Assembly (NCBI GenBank): GCA_963693285.1
Contig: OY848919.1
Location: 5,920,136 to 5,984,135, forward strand
Length of the DNA: 64,000 nucleotides
From: Xestospongia muta
Lineage: Eukaryota > Porifera > Demospongiae > Haplosclerida > Petrosiidae
Direction of reading: 5' to 3'
Both the position numbers and the translations under genes were made by a program. How positions within the stretch are numbered: the first letter of the stretch is position 1; the number at the start of each line of letters is the position of its first letter. Shown piece by piece: positions 26,190-37,944 of the stretch. The notes under the pieces were generated by a model. The model was not told the DNA's origin and made no database searches. It saw only the letters and a program-made list of their open reading frames with translations.

Positions 26190-28671
26190 TAGTTGGCTTA
26201 TTGGCCATGGGGTCATTTAACATCACAATTGTTAAAGAAACTGTATAGCTTGTTGAAGATAAAAGGAATTACCACAAGCCCATACCACCCACAAATGGAT
26301 GGACTTGTGGAATGTTTCAATCAGACTCTTAAAATAATGCTGCCAAAATTTGCCACCTCAGAAGGAAAAGCATGAGATTGTCTATTACACTACCTGTTAT
26401 TTGGATATCGGGAAGTTCCCCAGGCAACAACTGGTTTCTCAAATTTGAATTATGTATGGTTGACAAGTTAAAGGTCTGTTGGACAATCTAAAGGAAACTT
26501 GGGAGGAGAGCTAAAGATGTGACAAAGGTGTTGTATCTTACATCATGACAATTCAGGAGCAGTTAAGAAAAATGGTAGATACTGTTCACAACAATGCTGT
26601 GTGTGGGTAGTCAACATAGACAGAGGAATTGGTATGACAAAGACGATAGCATGAGGAAATTAGAAGTTGGGGAGCAAGTCTTAGTGCTGTTACCATCAAA
26701 GAACAATAAATTGCTGGCAAAGTGACAAGATCCATACCCAATTCTAAGAAAACTTGTGACGTGAATTACGAAGTGGATATGTGTCATAAGAAGAAACGGA
26801 AAATAATATTTCATATTAACATATTCCGGAAATGGACACACCTACGACTTATAACTGTTATATATAGTGAAGAGTTTTGAAAACAATGCAGAGGATGTTA
26901 GGGTGAGGACAGATGCTGTTACATCGGATTCTATCCCTCAAAAGATAGGTGAAAATCTCACTACTGTAAAAAGACAGGAGTTGGATGGACTGCTTGATAA
27001 TTTTTAGAAGTTCTAGATGATGTACGAGGACAATCAGATATCTCAATTGATCATATCGATACAGACAACTCAACACCAATTCATCAAGCTCCATATAGAA
27101 TTCCTCATGCTCATAAGGAAACAGTTAAAAAGGAATTAGACCTAATGTTATCTAGCAGAATTATTGAGCCAGCAAAATTGAGTGGGCATTACCAGTGGTT
27201 CTAGTGGCAAAGAAAGATGGAAGTTTGTGTGTTTGTGTAGATTATCATAAACTTAACAGCTTTATCCGAGCTGATGCTTACTCTATGCCACGAATAGATG
27301 ATCTGATTGATCAAATGGGCCAGGCAAAATACATCTCCACATTAGTCTTATCAAGAGGATATTAGCAAGTTCCAGTCATTGAAGCAGACAGACATAAAAC
27401 AGCATTCGTTACTCCATATGGATTGTATCAATTCTGAGTCATGCCTATTGGCCTCTGTGGAGCTCCTGCTACTTTCCATGGACAATCTACTTCAAGTTCT
27501 AAATGACTGTGCTGCTGCATACTTTGACTATGTTGTAATCTATAGCAAAAATTGGAATGATCACCTCAAACACATTAAATTGGTACTGGAATGTCTAAGG
27601 AATGCTAAGCTAACATGCAAACCAAATAAATGTGTGTTTGCTGCTTCTTCCTGTGTGTATTTAGGTCATGTCATTGGCAATGGAGAAGTTGGTATGGATC
27701 CCAGTAAATTGGAAGCAATATACAAATAACCCCTTCAAAAACAAAGAAGGATGTAAGAAGTTTCCTTGGAATATCAGGATACTATCAAAAATTTATTCCC
27801 CAGTATTTATAATTGCCACTCCTCTCACTGACTTAACAAGAAAGCAAGCTCCAAACATAGTAAATTGGGACTCAAAATGTGAACAAGCATTCTGTAAGTT
27901 GAAGGATGTCCTTTGTAGCGCACCTGTTTTACAAAGCCCTAATTTTGAGAAGGATTTTATTCTGCAAACAGATACCTATGAATGCTGAGTCAGTGCAATT
28001 CTAGTCAGAATGATGAGCAAGGATTAGATCATCCAGCAGCCTACTTCAGTCATAAACTACTACCAAGGGAAGAGAATTACTCAACAATTGAAAAGGAGTG
28101 TCTGGCAATCAACTTGGGAATTGAACCATTCAAGGTCTACTTAATTGGAAAGATGTTTACAATTCAGACTGATCATTGTGCACTGAAGTGGTTGAATCAT
28201 CTTAAAAACACAAATTCTAGACTTACAAGATGGAGTCTTACCTTCCAATAATATTGTTACAAGGTCATCCATTATCCAGGACTCAAGAATGGTATTGCGG
28301 ATGCATTATCAAGATATTTAGATCAGGAAACACCAATAGAAGATGGTATTTCTTAAGGAGGAAGGAGTGTGAAAGTCCATGTTATTTTATAATATGTTTA
28401 TGATATTTACTGTGTCTAGATTTTCTTAATTAGAATAATGACCTAAAGGTATTAATTGGTGCTAATAACCGGCTCGTTGAAAATAGTTTTCTTTGTGTGT
28501 TTGAATTACTTTTTGTTTTATTTGTCCTTACCATTCTTACTTGTCTTGGTGTAATCTTTTGTTGTTGCTTATCTATTTAAGGCTGTCTTATAAAGTGGAT
28601 AGATATATATTTTGTGTTGTGCTTTTTTATGAAGGTCTTTTGACTAACTTTACTCGGTTTGTTACAACACA
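26190..28671 (+). mobile_element. Dead Ty3/gypsy-type LTR retrotransposon with integrase before RT (Gmr1-like order), 5' truncated
   Basis: Plus-strand pieces in order: end of the integrase core with 'SPYHPQMDGLVECFNQT' (about 26275-26325), the integrase C-terminal 'VGEQVLVLLPS' (about 26665-26700) and 'IIFHINIFRKW' (about 26803-26835). Then comes the reverse transcriptase linker and core ('VVLVAKKDGS' about 27195-27225), 'YFDYVVIYS' where the YxDD box is expected (about 27519-27545) and 'CVYLGHVIGNG'. Last is RNase H with 'TIEKECLAI' and 'QTDHCALKWLNH'. Stops and frameshifts break all parts, and the second catalytic Asp of the RT box reads Tyr. No gag, protease or 5' LTR was seen. Integrase preceding RT is the pol order known from Gmr1-like elements. 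Confidence 0.82.
28356..28671 (+). repeat. Putative 3' LTR with polypurine tract
   Basis: A purine run AAGGAGGAAGGAG (to 28367) directly precedes TGTGAAAGTC (28368). The stretch to about 28669-28671 ends in ...TTACAACA, giving a TG...CA element of about 300 bp. It includes a TATTTAAG/TTATAAAG segment that could be the LTR promoter. No matching 5' LTR exists in the window to confirm the ends. Confidence 0.5.
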
Positions 28672-29150
28672 CAAGTTCAATATCTGATAGGTTTTAACAT
28701 TGTTTCCAAAATTTGTCAATCTGATATTTCTACCAAAATGAAACTATATAGTATATTGGATCAGGAAGTGTAGTAGTTTTAACTAGTTAAATAGGATAGG
28801 TTAATATCATGACCAACATCACTATTTCTGAGGGACTGTGTTTGCTGATAGAAAATTAAATATGTCCTCTTTATGTATAATGTGGCTATTGTATGTTTTT
28901 CAGCTATTTTTTTGCGCAATTAAAATATTGTACATGTAGTGGAATAAGCACTCACCACAGGAGGTTAACAAATGGACTAGTCTTGTCAAGACAGCAATTT
29001 GTTCATTAGATTTGTCATTTTTACTTATTATAGGACAAAATTGATACTGTATGTAGATTGACAAACAAGTCATAAAAACTAGTTTGTCAAGTCTACATCA
29101 TGACAAACCAGTTATTAAAAACAGTTTGTCAAGTCATAATAGATGTACAT
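28672..29150. other. Intergenic with two small hairpins
   Basis: No gene seen. Two adjacent imperfect palindromes lie at 29060-29088 and 29102-29130, each of the form GACAAAC...GTTTGTC with a short AT loop. They may be remnants of a foldback element. Confidence 0.35.
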
Positions 29151-29156
29151 AATACA

Positions 29157-29862
29157 CTACTTACATATACTTGAAGAATGGTACAATCTTTCAAACAAGT
29201 GCTTCAGTGTTTCTAAATTGTTGCGAGTGTATATAACATCTTGATTGATGAACAGACAATCAGATTTCCTTAAGTCTAGATAACAGCCTGAAATGCTGCA
29301 AAGTAGAATCAGTTAATCATATATATATATATAAGTAGATAAAGACCAAAAAGATATAAAAGGTTAGATATTGCAGTTCTAAGCAAGGACATTCAAATAT
29401 TGATACATAGTTGTCATAAGTGATTCGTAACAACTAATATGACAGAGACACTGATTCTCCGACAAGTATATAAGTGCTGATATATATATATATATATTAC
29501 ATGATCAAATACCTTACTTACATTAATTGCATTCCAAGTTGGCTTCAATACTGCTTCTATTCTCTGTTCTGATGTGTCTAAAGTCAACTATTTGAAATAT
29601 TAAAACTTCAACATTCAATAATATATATATTACCTTTCCTTCATTATTATCTTTTAAAACATCAAGAACAATACTGAGATACGCTAACTTACTTTTGAGT
29701 GGCTCACTTGTGAGCCAGCATAATTATAATGGATTCCAACAACTTGTTCAGCTTCTTGGCCTCTCAGTAGTTTCTCTATTTTGCTTCTCGCGGTAAATTA
29801 TTGGCGGCAAAAGAGACGGAGCTCCGTTTTCCTTAGTATCCAAAGCTGAACTTTGTTGACAT
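29157..29862 (-). CDS. Unrecognised multi-exon gene or gene remnant (minus strand)
   Basis: Minus-strand coding-like exons with splice signals. An upstream piece reads 'IEKLLRGQEAEQVVGIHYNY'. A second exon reads 'YLSIVLDVLKDNNEGK' and ends in a GTAATA donor. A third exon reads 'LTLDTSEQRIEAVLK' and ends at a GTAAGT donor (about 29520). The last reads 'CYLDLRKSDCLFINQDV' through 'LETLKHLFERLY' and stops at 29157-29159. The first and second pieces are not in one frame, so either an intron was missed or the gene is broken. I do not recognise the family. Confidence 0.4.
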
Positions 29863-29959
29863 TTTAATTTTGTATTGTAAATTCAGTTCACATAATATTC
29901 AAGTCAATTGATTTATATATTATTTAATCTCAATTAATTAAACCAAACAAATTCTTAAA

Positions 29960-31420
29960 TTCTTATTCATGGCAATTATAGCCATATTTTTTAAAACAAC
30001 TAATTATATCACTGTATAAATAACAGGTATACCTCAAAAATCTACATACCTTTCTAATAACATTCCTAACTTTATACTTGTTTATAACAAACTTCTAATG
30101 ATAATTAATAACAAGTCACTCATTAAAGGGGTTTGTATGCAATTGAGCTACATTAATTTCATCATATCCAAGTAGTCACCACATGAAGACACACCTTAGC
30201 TTTAAAATCCAATGTAAAAAGCAACTTAGCTCAAATCTTGTTAAAATAGACTGGAAGAGTGACCTACAATATGCTGTCATAATGATAACATCTTTTAAAA
30301 ATATACTAACCTTTACTACAGATGTCTTTGATATCTCGGTAAGATTAACTCATATCAATTATAACCTTGTTAATGGTAGCTCTGTTAAGATGGTAGTAGT
30401 AACTGAGACTTTAATATTAATAAATTTAGCTCCTTGTAGTCTGAGACTAGTAACTCTAAAATTACTGTTGTCTAGTTTACCCAATATGGTAATAATAACC
30501 AGTACTATAAATAGTAATATAGTTATAAAGTAGTCTATATATAGTAACACTAGTGGATAAGCTGTATATGTTATTATCAAATATGTTGTCATGTGATAAC
30601 ACCAACACAATGCAAGATATTAGCATATGATGATAACTAACTACTAACACAAGCTCAGAATAGGACTCAAGATAACAAGGAACAAGACAATATTACAAGA
30701 CAGACATAATAATGTAATAAACATCAGGGTATAGTTCTTCATGCAACTATGAGTTAACACTGTGCAATAAATTATCTGGTAGCTGTGATATAGGTCTCCA
30801 GTGTAAGCAGACCTCCCAACCATAAATGAACAGTCTAATATATAATACCAGAGTCTATTGATTTGTTCACTAATTCAATGCTTTACTTTGAGTTTATATG
30901 ATCTATGTCTTGATACTTCATTTAATATATTTTGCAATTATTTCATTCGTTACTCATTGTAATGCAGTAAGACCAATAGGTGTTGTATTATGTTTCCAAT
31001 TCCTAGGTATAATACCTACAGAGAATACAAAATATCTATTTAAACTATATTTCTTGAGGTATTGTATGAATGTTCAGTGTCCTCTTTTAAATAATTATAA
31101 CCTAACTACAGGGGCATGGCATAACAGATGCGTAAGTGGACATTCGAGAAAAAAATTGTGTCACATAATGACTATCCAAAAACTATCATTTTACAGGTAA
31201 TGTTTGCTATCTTATTAATTAGTTACAGAATTAGAACTAATATTTACTCTATATCATATCTTACCAAAGTCATATTAATGCATCCACTATATATCCATTG
31301 TGAGAGCAAAGTTCTAAATAAACTCCATGGTACTTTATCTGGTGGTAAATTAGTATGCCCTTGAGCTACTGCATCTAACTACGTATCCAAAGTATCAGAG
31401 GCAATATGTAAATCACATTC
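29960..31420. repeat. Dispersed repeat, copy 1 (long form)
   Basis: The two ends of this block (about 29985-30265 and 31065-31415) match 43020-43285 and 43315-43640 closely in the same orientation, for example AACAGGTAxACCTCAAAAATC and CAGTGTCCTCTTTTA. The middle ~0.8 kb is absent from the second copy. Short frames inside do not look coding. Family unknown. Confidence 0.65.
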
Positions 31421-32189
31421 TTTGAATCCATTCTAATAATAAATGATAAGGAATATGAGAGGGGGGAGTATGTGCGAGTGAGATAGATAGTAACAGAGAC
31501 TGACGGAGAAAGTACTAGCTTACTTTTTACACCTAGTCAAGTGGATTAAAATAAAATATCTTCTAAAATGAAACCATTTAGCATGCCAATAAGAAGTCCT
31601 GCTGGGACTGTAGCAAATATTCTAATGAGGTTAGCTTTAATATGAGGTGGAGGCTCAAAGTTAAAGATTTGGGAGGCCCTCAACAGATTAATGGGTACCT
31701 ATTAATATAAAAATGAGTAGATCATATGACTGTCATATGACGAAGTGTCTAGGCAGAACAATTATCATATGATTGCAATGATAAGTCAGATGACTGCCAT
31801 ACCATAAATACGTAGTGAAGTGACAAGACACAAAGATCATATCATAATGTATGTAAGTCATATGACTTTTGTATGATCATACTACCACATATAGTTGACT
31901 GCCACATGTTAATCACACAACTTACTTCAATGTTAATTTCCACAGAAAAGAACAGTCTAAAATTAGTATGAGGTATGATGGAATGAAGATTGTATAAGAG
32001 AGGCTAACCATTGTGGAGCAAGATGAACGTTCATCAGCAAACTATTAAATAATCAAAACAATACAGTAGAAAAAACTACAGTCTTGTATAACATATACCG
32101 TGTGTAACTTACTGTCTTGTCTTTGATGCTATGAAATAGTTTTTTTAGCTAAACTAAATCCATCAGCTGATCTTATAACGATAGATGTA
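31421..32189. other. Intergenic, nothing recognised
   Basis: AT-rich. From about 31720 to 31880 there are several scattered CATATGACT/GTCATATGA-like words. No gene seen. Confidence 0.3.
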
Positions 32190-32570
32190 CATTATTTGCT
32201 TTGTTGAACTGAGAGATCATCAACACAACCACTAGCATCATATCCTGTTATTGAAAATAGTAATACTGGAGTACTGCTGTTGACATGAGGATCATGGTAA
32301 TAAAGATTTCTCATAGATTGATGTGTACACTATTTATAAAGTCCTCCAAATGAATCTGACATTAATGCTTCTCTCTGTGAACCTTTCTACATCATCTTCA
32401 AATAATTCAGAAACCTCTACAAGATAATAAAGTACATGTGTATATCTCTTTATATTTCATTTATTTGTATAGAGTTACTAACTGACCTCTTCATTAGGCA
32501 ATAGTGTATTTATTCTCTAAGAAACCAGATTCCAAACATAATCTGCTGCAAAAATTTTGTCATGTATCTG
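32190..32570 (-). pseudogene. Cytoplasmic dynein heavy chain fragment (AAA4 piece joined to a C-terminal motor piece)
   Basis: Minus-strand pieces: 'RINTLLPNEE' then, after a short intron ending TTGTAG, 'VSELFEDD' and in another frame 'REALMSDSFGGLYK'. These resemble the AAA4 segment of cytoplasmic dynein heavy chain. Directly after it (about 32192-32305) comes 'TPVLLFSITGYDASGCVDDL', which resembles a segment well toward the C-terminal end of the motor. The intervening part is missing and frames are broken, so it is a deleted relic. Confidence 0.65.
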
Positions 32571-32799
32571 TCTGTGTGCATGTGGGAGGGGGAGACATCA
32601 TAATATAGTAATAGTTAAAATATAAGACATACTTTGATCTACAACAGTCCATCAATGCTACACAAAATAGGTAGGTAGTTAGAATCAATGACATCCTGTA
32701 CATATATTATATGTACAGTATGTCATTGATTCTAACTATCTACTACTACTAAATAAAAATCTATGGTACAATTAATTATGCCTTGTTGAGAGTAGTCTG

Positions 32800-33590
32800 T
32801 AATTTTGTGAGAGTATACTGATCTTCTAACTAATGATACGGTATAATTTTATTCCATGTCACAGGTTAGCTGTCTCAATTTAGTATGGGTAACCTCATTC
32901 ATTTTTGAATTGTCTAGGCTAGCTTCATTGTGGATATACAGCCCTCATGACGATTCACTGGGTAATGGTATCTACGATGCTGACTTTTCCAGGATAGGTA
33001 AGCCATGTTAATTGTCTTCTTGATCATGTCCTTGTCATGTGGCCCAGATATTTTAGTCACAAGATAACCCTGTTTTGTGATATAATTAATAGATCTGATT
33101 GAAATATGATTTGTTCGTTCTGATTATGTGATGATCATATGATGGATTATTTGTCATGTGAAACAATGCGATTGTCATAGTATTGATCATGTGATTATCA
33201 TGTCATCTAGTGGACTTAAAACATCTCCCAAACATTGATTGTCAAGACACTCAAGAAATCTGTCCTATTCTGCAACTGGATCACCAAGGTTATGCCATGT
33301 CCACATTTATTAGGGTCAGTTATACTCATTTATTATAGGATTATCTATCCTTGGAGTTAAATTCTATTAGGAAGAAGTTGCCATAGTACCATTAGTATTT
33401 GTTTAATGAAGTATTAGATCATATACTGAGAATTGATCACATATTTATCAACAGAAGATAATATTATTGTTAATAATTATAAGTTATTATCAATTAATTA
33501 ATTAATTATAGGGTCATTTGTTATTATTTGGTGTTGGTGTTGCTTGTAAGACTATTTTTCCACTTTTTTTGGTATAGATAAAATAGATAA
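32800..33590 (+). pseudogene. Cytoplasmic dynein heavy chain fragment (AAA3 end to AAA4 P-loop)
   Basis: Plus-strand exon remnants in dynein order: 'DADFSRI' before a GTAAGC donor (near 33000), 'LKKSVLFCNWITK' (near 33245-33290), 'FNEVLDHILRIDHIF' (near 33400-33445) and 'GHLLLFGVGVACKTIF' (about 33512-33560). The last sits where the AAA4 Walker A loop belongs but has lost the G-x4-GK[ST] pattern. Introns are still present, so this is a genomic duplicate and not a processed copy. Related copies lie at 51461-52290 and 63290-63800 on the minus strand. Confidence 0.75.
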
Positions 33591-33789
33591 TGAAGTGCTT
33601 TTAATTTTGTAAAATCCATTATGTTATCTAATTTGTCAGCATATTCTAAACATACTACTAGTCTATATGATGCAAAATATGAAACTAGTTAGTTAGTACA
33701 CCACTTGTTTATCAGATATCAAGTAATAACATGAATTATTATTCAAAAAGCCACAGAAAGTTAACAGACTTGAATCAACACACAAATAT

Positions 33790-34050
33790 GCAGACAAACA
33801 TGAACATAATGTTAACTCTTGTTCATAAAGGTGTTCAGATAGTGTAGTCTTATCTAGAGTATATCCTTGTTCAGCTAGTTCTTGTTTAAGACGTTGTATG
33901 TGATCTCTTTTAATATTACTAGCACTAACTAATATATTCTTTATTGGATGGAGACCAAAATCAAAAAGACTTTGATTTGATAATTACTCATCACATAATT
34001 TATGTATGAGATGAGACAACTTGTCACATATGATACCACAGAAACTAGAC
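33790..34050 (-). pseudogene. Cytoplasmic dynein heavy chain fragment (AAA1-AAA2 region)
   Basis: Minus-strand reading gives 'HKLCDE' and, after a stop, 'LSNQSLFDFGLHPIKNILV' and 'ASNIKRDHIQRLKQELAEQG'. This closely follows the segment after AAA1 in cytoplasmic dynein heavy chains. An in-frame stop and isolation from other exons mark it as a relic. It lies tail-to-tail with the plus-strand fragment at 32800-33590. Confidence 0.72.
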
Positions 34051-34466
34051 TGGGTAACAATTAAGTACCTTTCATAATAAATGATTTGACAGCATTTTAT
34101 CTAGATACTGAGCACAACATATGCTGCAAAGTAATAGAAGTACTGTCTACTGTGAGGTAACAAGTACAAGACTAAATGTTTGCTATTGTTAATACCATCC
34201 ACACTTTTGTTTAACTTCTGTCATGTTTTATTCTCAGTAATAAGATATCTACAAAGATAACACAAATGAAAATTAACTCTTGGAATTAGAACTTGCTGTG
34301 TAACATTCAATTTTATTAGACAAACAAAGTAACTTAAACTCCATAAGTTATTAAAAATTGGAATCAATTGTGTATACTATTATACATAATGATGTTGTTA
34401 ATGTATCATTATAATTTAGTTGTCATAATTGTGCAAATAAGTTATGGACATGTCATTGTTCATCCT

Positions 34467-36059
34467 CTAAGGAATTACATCATTTGTTCCATATTTCTGA
34501 AGTAGTTGTCTTTCAGTATATTCTGCAATGATAACTCTCTCATTAACATCAGATAGTTCATTACGTTGTCTATACTTGTATTTATATGCAGCAATAGTGA
34601 AATAAATGACTAACATTAAAATAACACTTGATTTAACAGCATAATACTCCCAATGACAACCTAACCAAGAGCTAGATAAGGTTAATGTTAAACAGTTGAT
34701 GCAAATTTGAATAAACCATATTCCAATTAACAAACCTTGCATAGCACGAGGACCTTGAGCTAGAATAAACTCAATACTTGTGAATTGAAAAAAGAAAATG
34801 CTAAAACCAGACAAAAACTGAGGAAGAGCCATGATATAGAAAGGTAATGTGAGTATATTTGATTGTAGTTCATTTTCAAATGTTATGCTTTTATTGAAGG
34901 TCAAACACATATCATCAATGATTAAAGCATTTCTGATATCTCTAGTCATGAAATAGCTAATAAGACTTGTCATTATTGACACTACTAACACTGCCATTAG
35001 TCCAATCCACATACGTTTCAACATACTAGGAATGCAGCGAGAGAAGAAAGGAACTATTATAAATTGATAGAAAGGAACTGCAAATAATACAAAAAGATAT
35101 GGAACTGTCAGAGGATATGTCAATAGCAAATTTTCTATGAAACTATGTGGCCCATCTGTTTGCATAAAAATTAAGTATTGATCGGAGATTTTGGACTCAA
35201 CGTCAAGAAATCCATATGCAAAGCTTCCTAAAAGAATACTAAGTATGTATAAGAAGCTTTTGACATCCTCTACTTGTACAGTAGTAAATGGACCTCCATA
35301 TCTTTCTTTACCTAGATCAAGTCTGGAAGGTGGAAGCTCTCCATATGTAAACGCACTGCGTCTCACTGGTTGTTTGTGAGTTAATGCATATTTCATTACT
35401 CTCCAGATTAGTTTGATAGGTTTGTTGTGTTGAGCTGGCTCAATAACTAAGTGATGTTTACAACAACAAAAAGACAAGACTGCAATGATGATAATAAGCA
35501 CACCAGAACCAAAAATATAAGTGAAAGTAAAAAAAACAGTGTTTTTATAAACAGTAGCTGTTATAATTGATGCCATTAACAAGATAAAGGCTAGTAAAGA
35601 ATAATTTATGTATAAAGCCCAATAAACATAATTACTTAACTCTTGAGATGACGCAAACTGAAGTTGATCAGTACCAAATTGGATCACATTAGCTCCAAAT
35701 ATACCATATCCAAAAAAGTATGGAAAAGCCGCAACTAAACCTATGCCAACTACAGCAATGCCATTTAAATGTAAAATGTATAAAGTCATTAATGTACCCA
35801 TACCGATGAAGAATCCAACAAACATTAATATTATTCCAACAAGTATGACTTTATATCTCATCCATTTCTCACCTAACAAACCAAGAAGAGGATAAAAAAG
35901 GTAGTGAAGTCCAACTACAGCAAACATTATGTATGAATAGTTATCAATGAAATATCTGGAAAGACCTCCTGATATTATGGTAGAAGTTGTCAGCAACATA
36001 CATGTTGCTAGTACCACAAGGGCTCCTTTAGAATGAACACACGCGTTTTTATAGTTCAT
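34467..36059 (-). CDS. POT/PTR (SLC15-like) membrane transporter, intronless, 530 aa
   Basis: Single-exon frame with about twelve hydrophobic segments. Family marks: 'YGIFGANVIQFGTDQL' in the position of the POT 'GxGGxKPxxxxFGADQ' signature. The central cytoplasmic loop has 'RRSAFTYGELPPSRLDLGK' and 'RYGGPFTTVQVEDVKSF', and near the C-terminus is 'FILAQGPRAMQGLLIG', equivalent to 'EFxxxQAPxxMKGLLxG'. POT proteins move di/tripeptides or other solutes with protons. The TM1 ExxER proton-coupling motif is not visible, so coupling or substrate may differ. Length is near the family norm for forms lacking a large extracellular loop. Confidence 0.8.
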   Translation of the reverse strand: MNYKNACVHSKGALVVLATCMLLTTSTIISGGLSRYFIDNYSYIMFAVVGLHYLFYPLLGLLGEKWMRYKVILVGIILMFVGFFIGMGTLMTLYILHLNGIAVVGIGLVAAFPYFFGYGIFGANVIQFGTDQLQFASSQELSNYVYWALYINYSLLAFILLMASIITATVYKNTVFFTFTYIFGSGVLIIIIAVLSFCCCKHHLVIEPAQHNKPIKLIWRVMKYALTHKQPVRRSAFTYGELPPSRLDLGKERYGGPFTTVQVEDVKSFLYILSILLGSFAYGFLDVESKISDQYLIFMQTDGPHSFIENLLLTYPLTVPYLFVLFAVPFYQFIIVPFFSRCIPSMLKRMWIGLMAVLVVSIMTSLISYFMTRDIRNALIIDDMCLTFNKSITFENELQSNILTLPFYIMALPQFLSGFSIFFFQFTSIEFILAQGPRAMQGLLIGIWFIQICINCLTLTLSSSWLGCHWEYYAVKSSVILMLVIYFTIAAYKYKYRQRNELSDVNERVIIAEYTERQLLQKYGTNDVIP

Positions 36060-36183
36060 CTCTGTTTATCCAGTAGTTTAATAGTTGAATCAACAGATAT
36101 AGAGTACCAAAAGGAATGTCAGTTATACAAATGAAAATTAATGAAATCTGCTAAACAACAACTCATCCACTTATCATGGTAGC

Positions 36184-36186
<3 letters not shown>

Positions 36187-36252
<66 letters not shown>

Positions 36253-36325
36253 TATATATATGTATATAGATATATATATATATATATATATATGTGTGTA
36301 TATAGATATATATATGTATATAGGA
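36187..36325. repeat. (TA)n microsatellite
   Basis: Long, slightly interrupted TA/ATAT run between the transporter and TRIM genes, with a few TG and GA interruptions near its end. Confidence 0.95.
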
Positions 36326-36329
36326 TGGA

Positions 36330-37944
36330 CAAAGACAAAAATGGTGACTATCTGTTATGCTAAGAGGATTTCAAATAACTGTTAAAATGTCTTAGAGGTT
36401 TATTTAAGCTCCCACTTTCAATTTTAACAACTAGCTAGATTAACAATAACATTGAAGGCGTTTCTAACTGGATAACATGGAGCACATCAACATCATGAAC
36501 AACAAGAGATTAATATATCAGGTTCTCCTCTTACTGCTAAGGTGGGAGCTCTAAAGATAGACAGATAGATAAAATGATAGATGGATGGATGATTGAAAAA
36601 ACAGATTGAAAGTATAGAAAAAAGATAAATAAATAGACTAACATACAAATTAACAGAAAGACAAATGAACAAATTTGTAAAGAGATTACAACAGATAAAT
36701 TAAAAGATAGATATTACATAAATAAATAAACAAAATGGACTGACTAGATAATAAACTAACAGATTGAGTAAAAACATGATAACAGACTAACATATTGACA
36801 AACAGATAGATGGTCAAACTGAGGTCAGATCTGTCATTTGTTTTTCATTATTGTAATGGTGATCTTTCCAAATCCCTTTTAATCATATTAGTTAAGTAGT
36901 ATGACACCACAACTGGTAACAAGGATGGTAAACAACATTATTGTTAGTTACCTACAGGAGGTTCAGCCAGAGTCTGAGATATTTTCCACCAACACCAAAA
37001 AGACGCCAATGAAGAGTATAAATAGGCTTGTTTTTTTACTGTGTATTTATTATATAGCCACTGATGATGACAGAAAACTAATATGCTATTTTTATAATCA
37101 ATTTTGTAGCATATATCAATGGATTACTAAGGACTCTACATTTATCAGAATTATTTATCATTTAATTTGTTGGTATGGTATACTATAACAAAGCAACAAT
37201 TGAGTGAAACTATTCAGAAGCTACTTTGAAACAGACTATACTACACTGTTATTAAAGCCTTCATGCACACCTTATTAGCTCATTACAAGGTAAAATAGGA
37301 AATTATCAACAGATTCCATGAAGAGAACAATGTGTTTTACCACATTCAACAAGAAATTAGGAAACATGGTCACAGAAAATGTACTAGCAAGACAACAGTT
37401 GACAACATTAATTGGCATACATCTAAATTACATTCAATTTCATGAATTAAAGCCTTACAAATTTGTTAATTGTTCCAATGTAGTCAATTGGCTGTAGTGA
37501 CATGAAAGAAAACAACTCTCTACCATGAGGACTGATTTAATAAGTGTTTCTTAAGATAACATGTTTTTAGAGGTGTTAAGATGAGGCTATTAAATTAGAA
37601 AGAGAAAATGCCATATTTCTTCCGAGCTGGTTAGCTAAATATCATATATTATTATCAATGGGAAACTTAATCAAGCTTAAAAATTTATCATTCAGAAAGC
37701 AATAACAACGAGTGTGGCTGATCGAGCTTCAAAACTATTGTAACGTACATAATATTTTTATAACTTTGTGTTGTATCAAATACTATAATTTTATCAAAAA
37801 AATATTGATTCTTGTACAACTAGTTTATAAAAAGGAAAAACAATTCAGCATTAAGAAAAACATATAATATAGATATTGAGTATATATAATTATAAAAATA
37901 TTAATATATATATATATATAATATACACACACACACATATATAA
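36330..37944. other. Intergenic, low-complexity AT-rich
   Basis: About 36555-36830 is a degenerate GATAGATA/AACAGATT-type repeat. A 95-codon plus-strand frame at 36901-37188 has no recognisable content. A short AT/AC repeat lies at about 37900-37940, just after the TRIM-NHL stop. Confidence 0.35.

Noticed and set aside
27379..28251. Three separate plus-strand genes
   Set aside because: They are consecutive frames of one broken reverse transcriptase and RNase H region.
30183..31364. Three overlapping plus-strand frames
   Set aside because: They lie in the dispersed repeat, are not conserved in copy 2 and have no domain features.
36176..36385. Open frame encoding Ile-Tyr repeats
   Set aside because: Direct translation of a (TA)n microsatellite.
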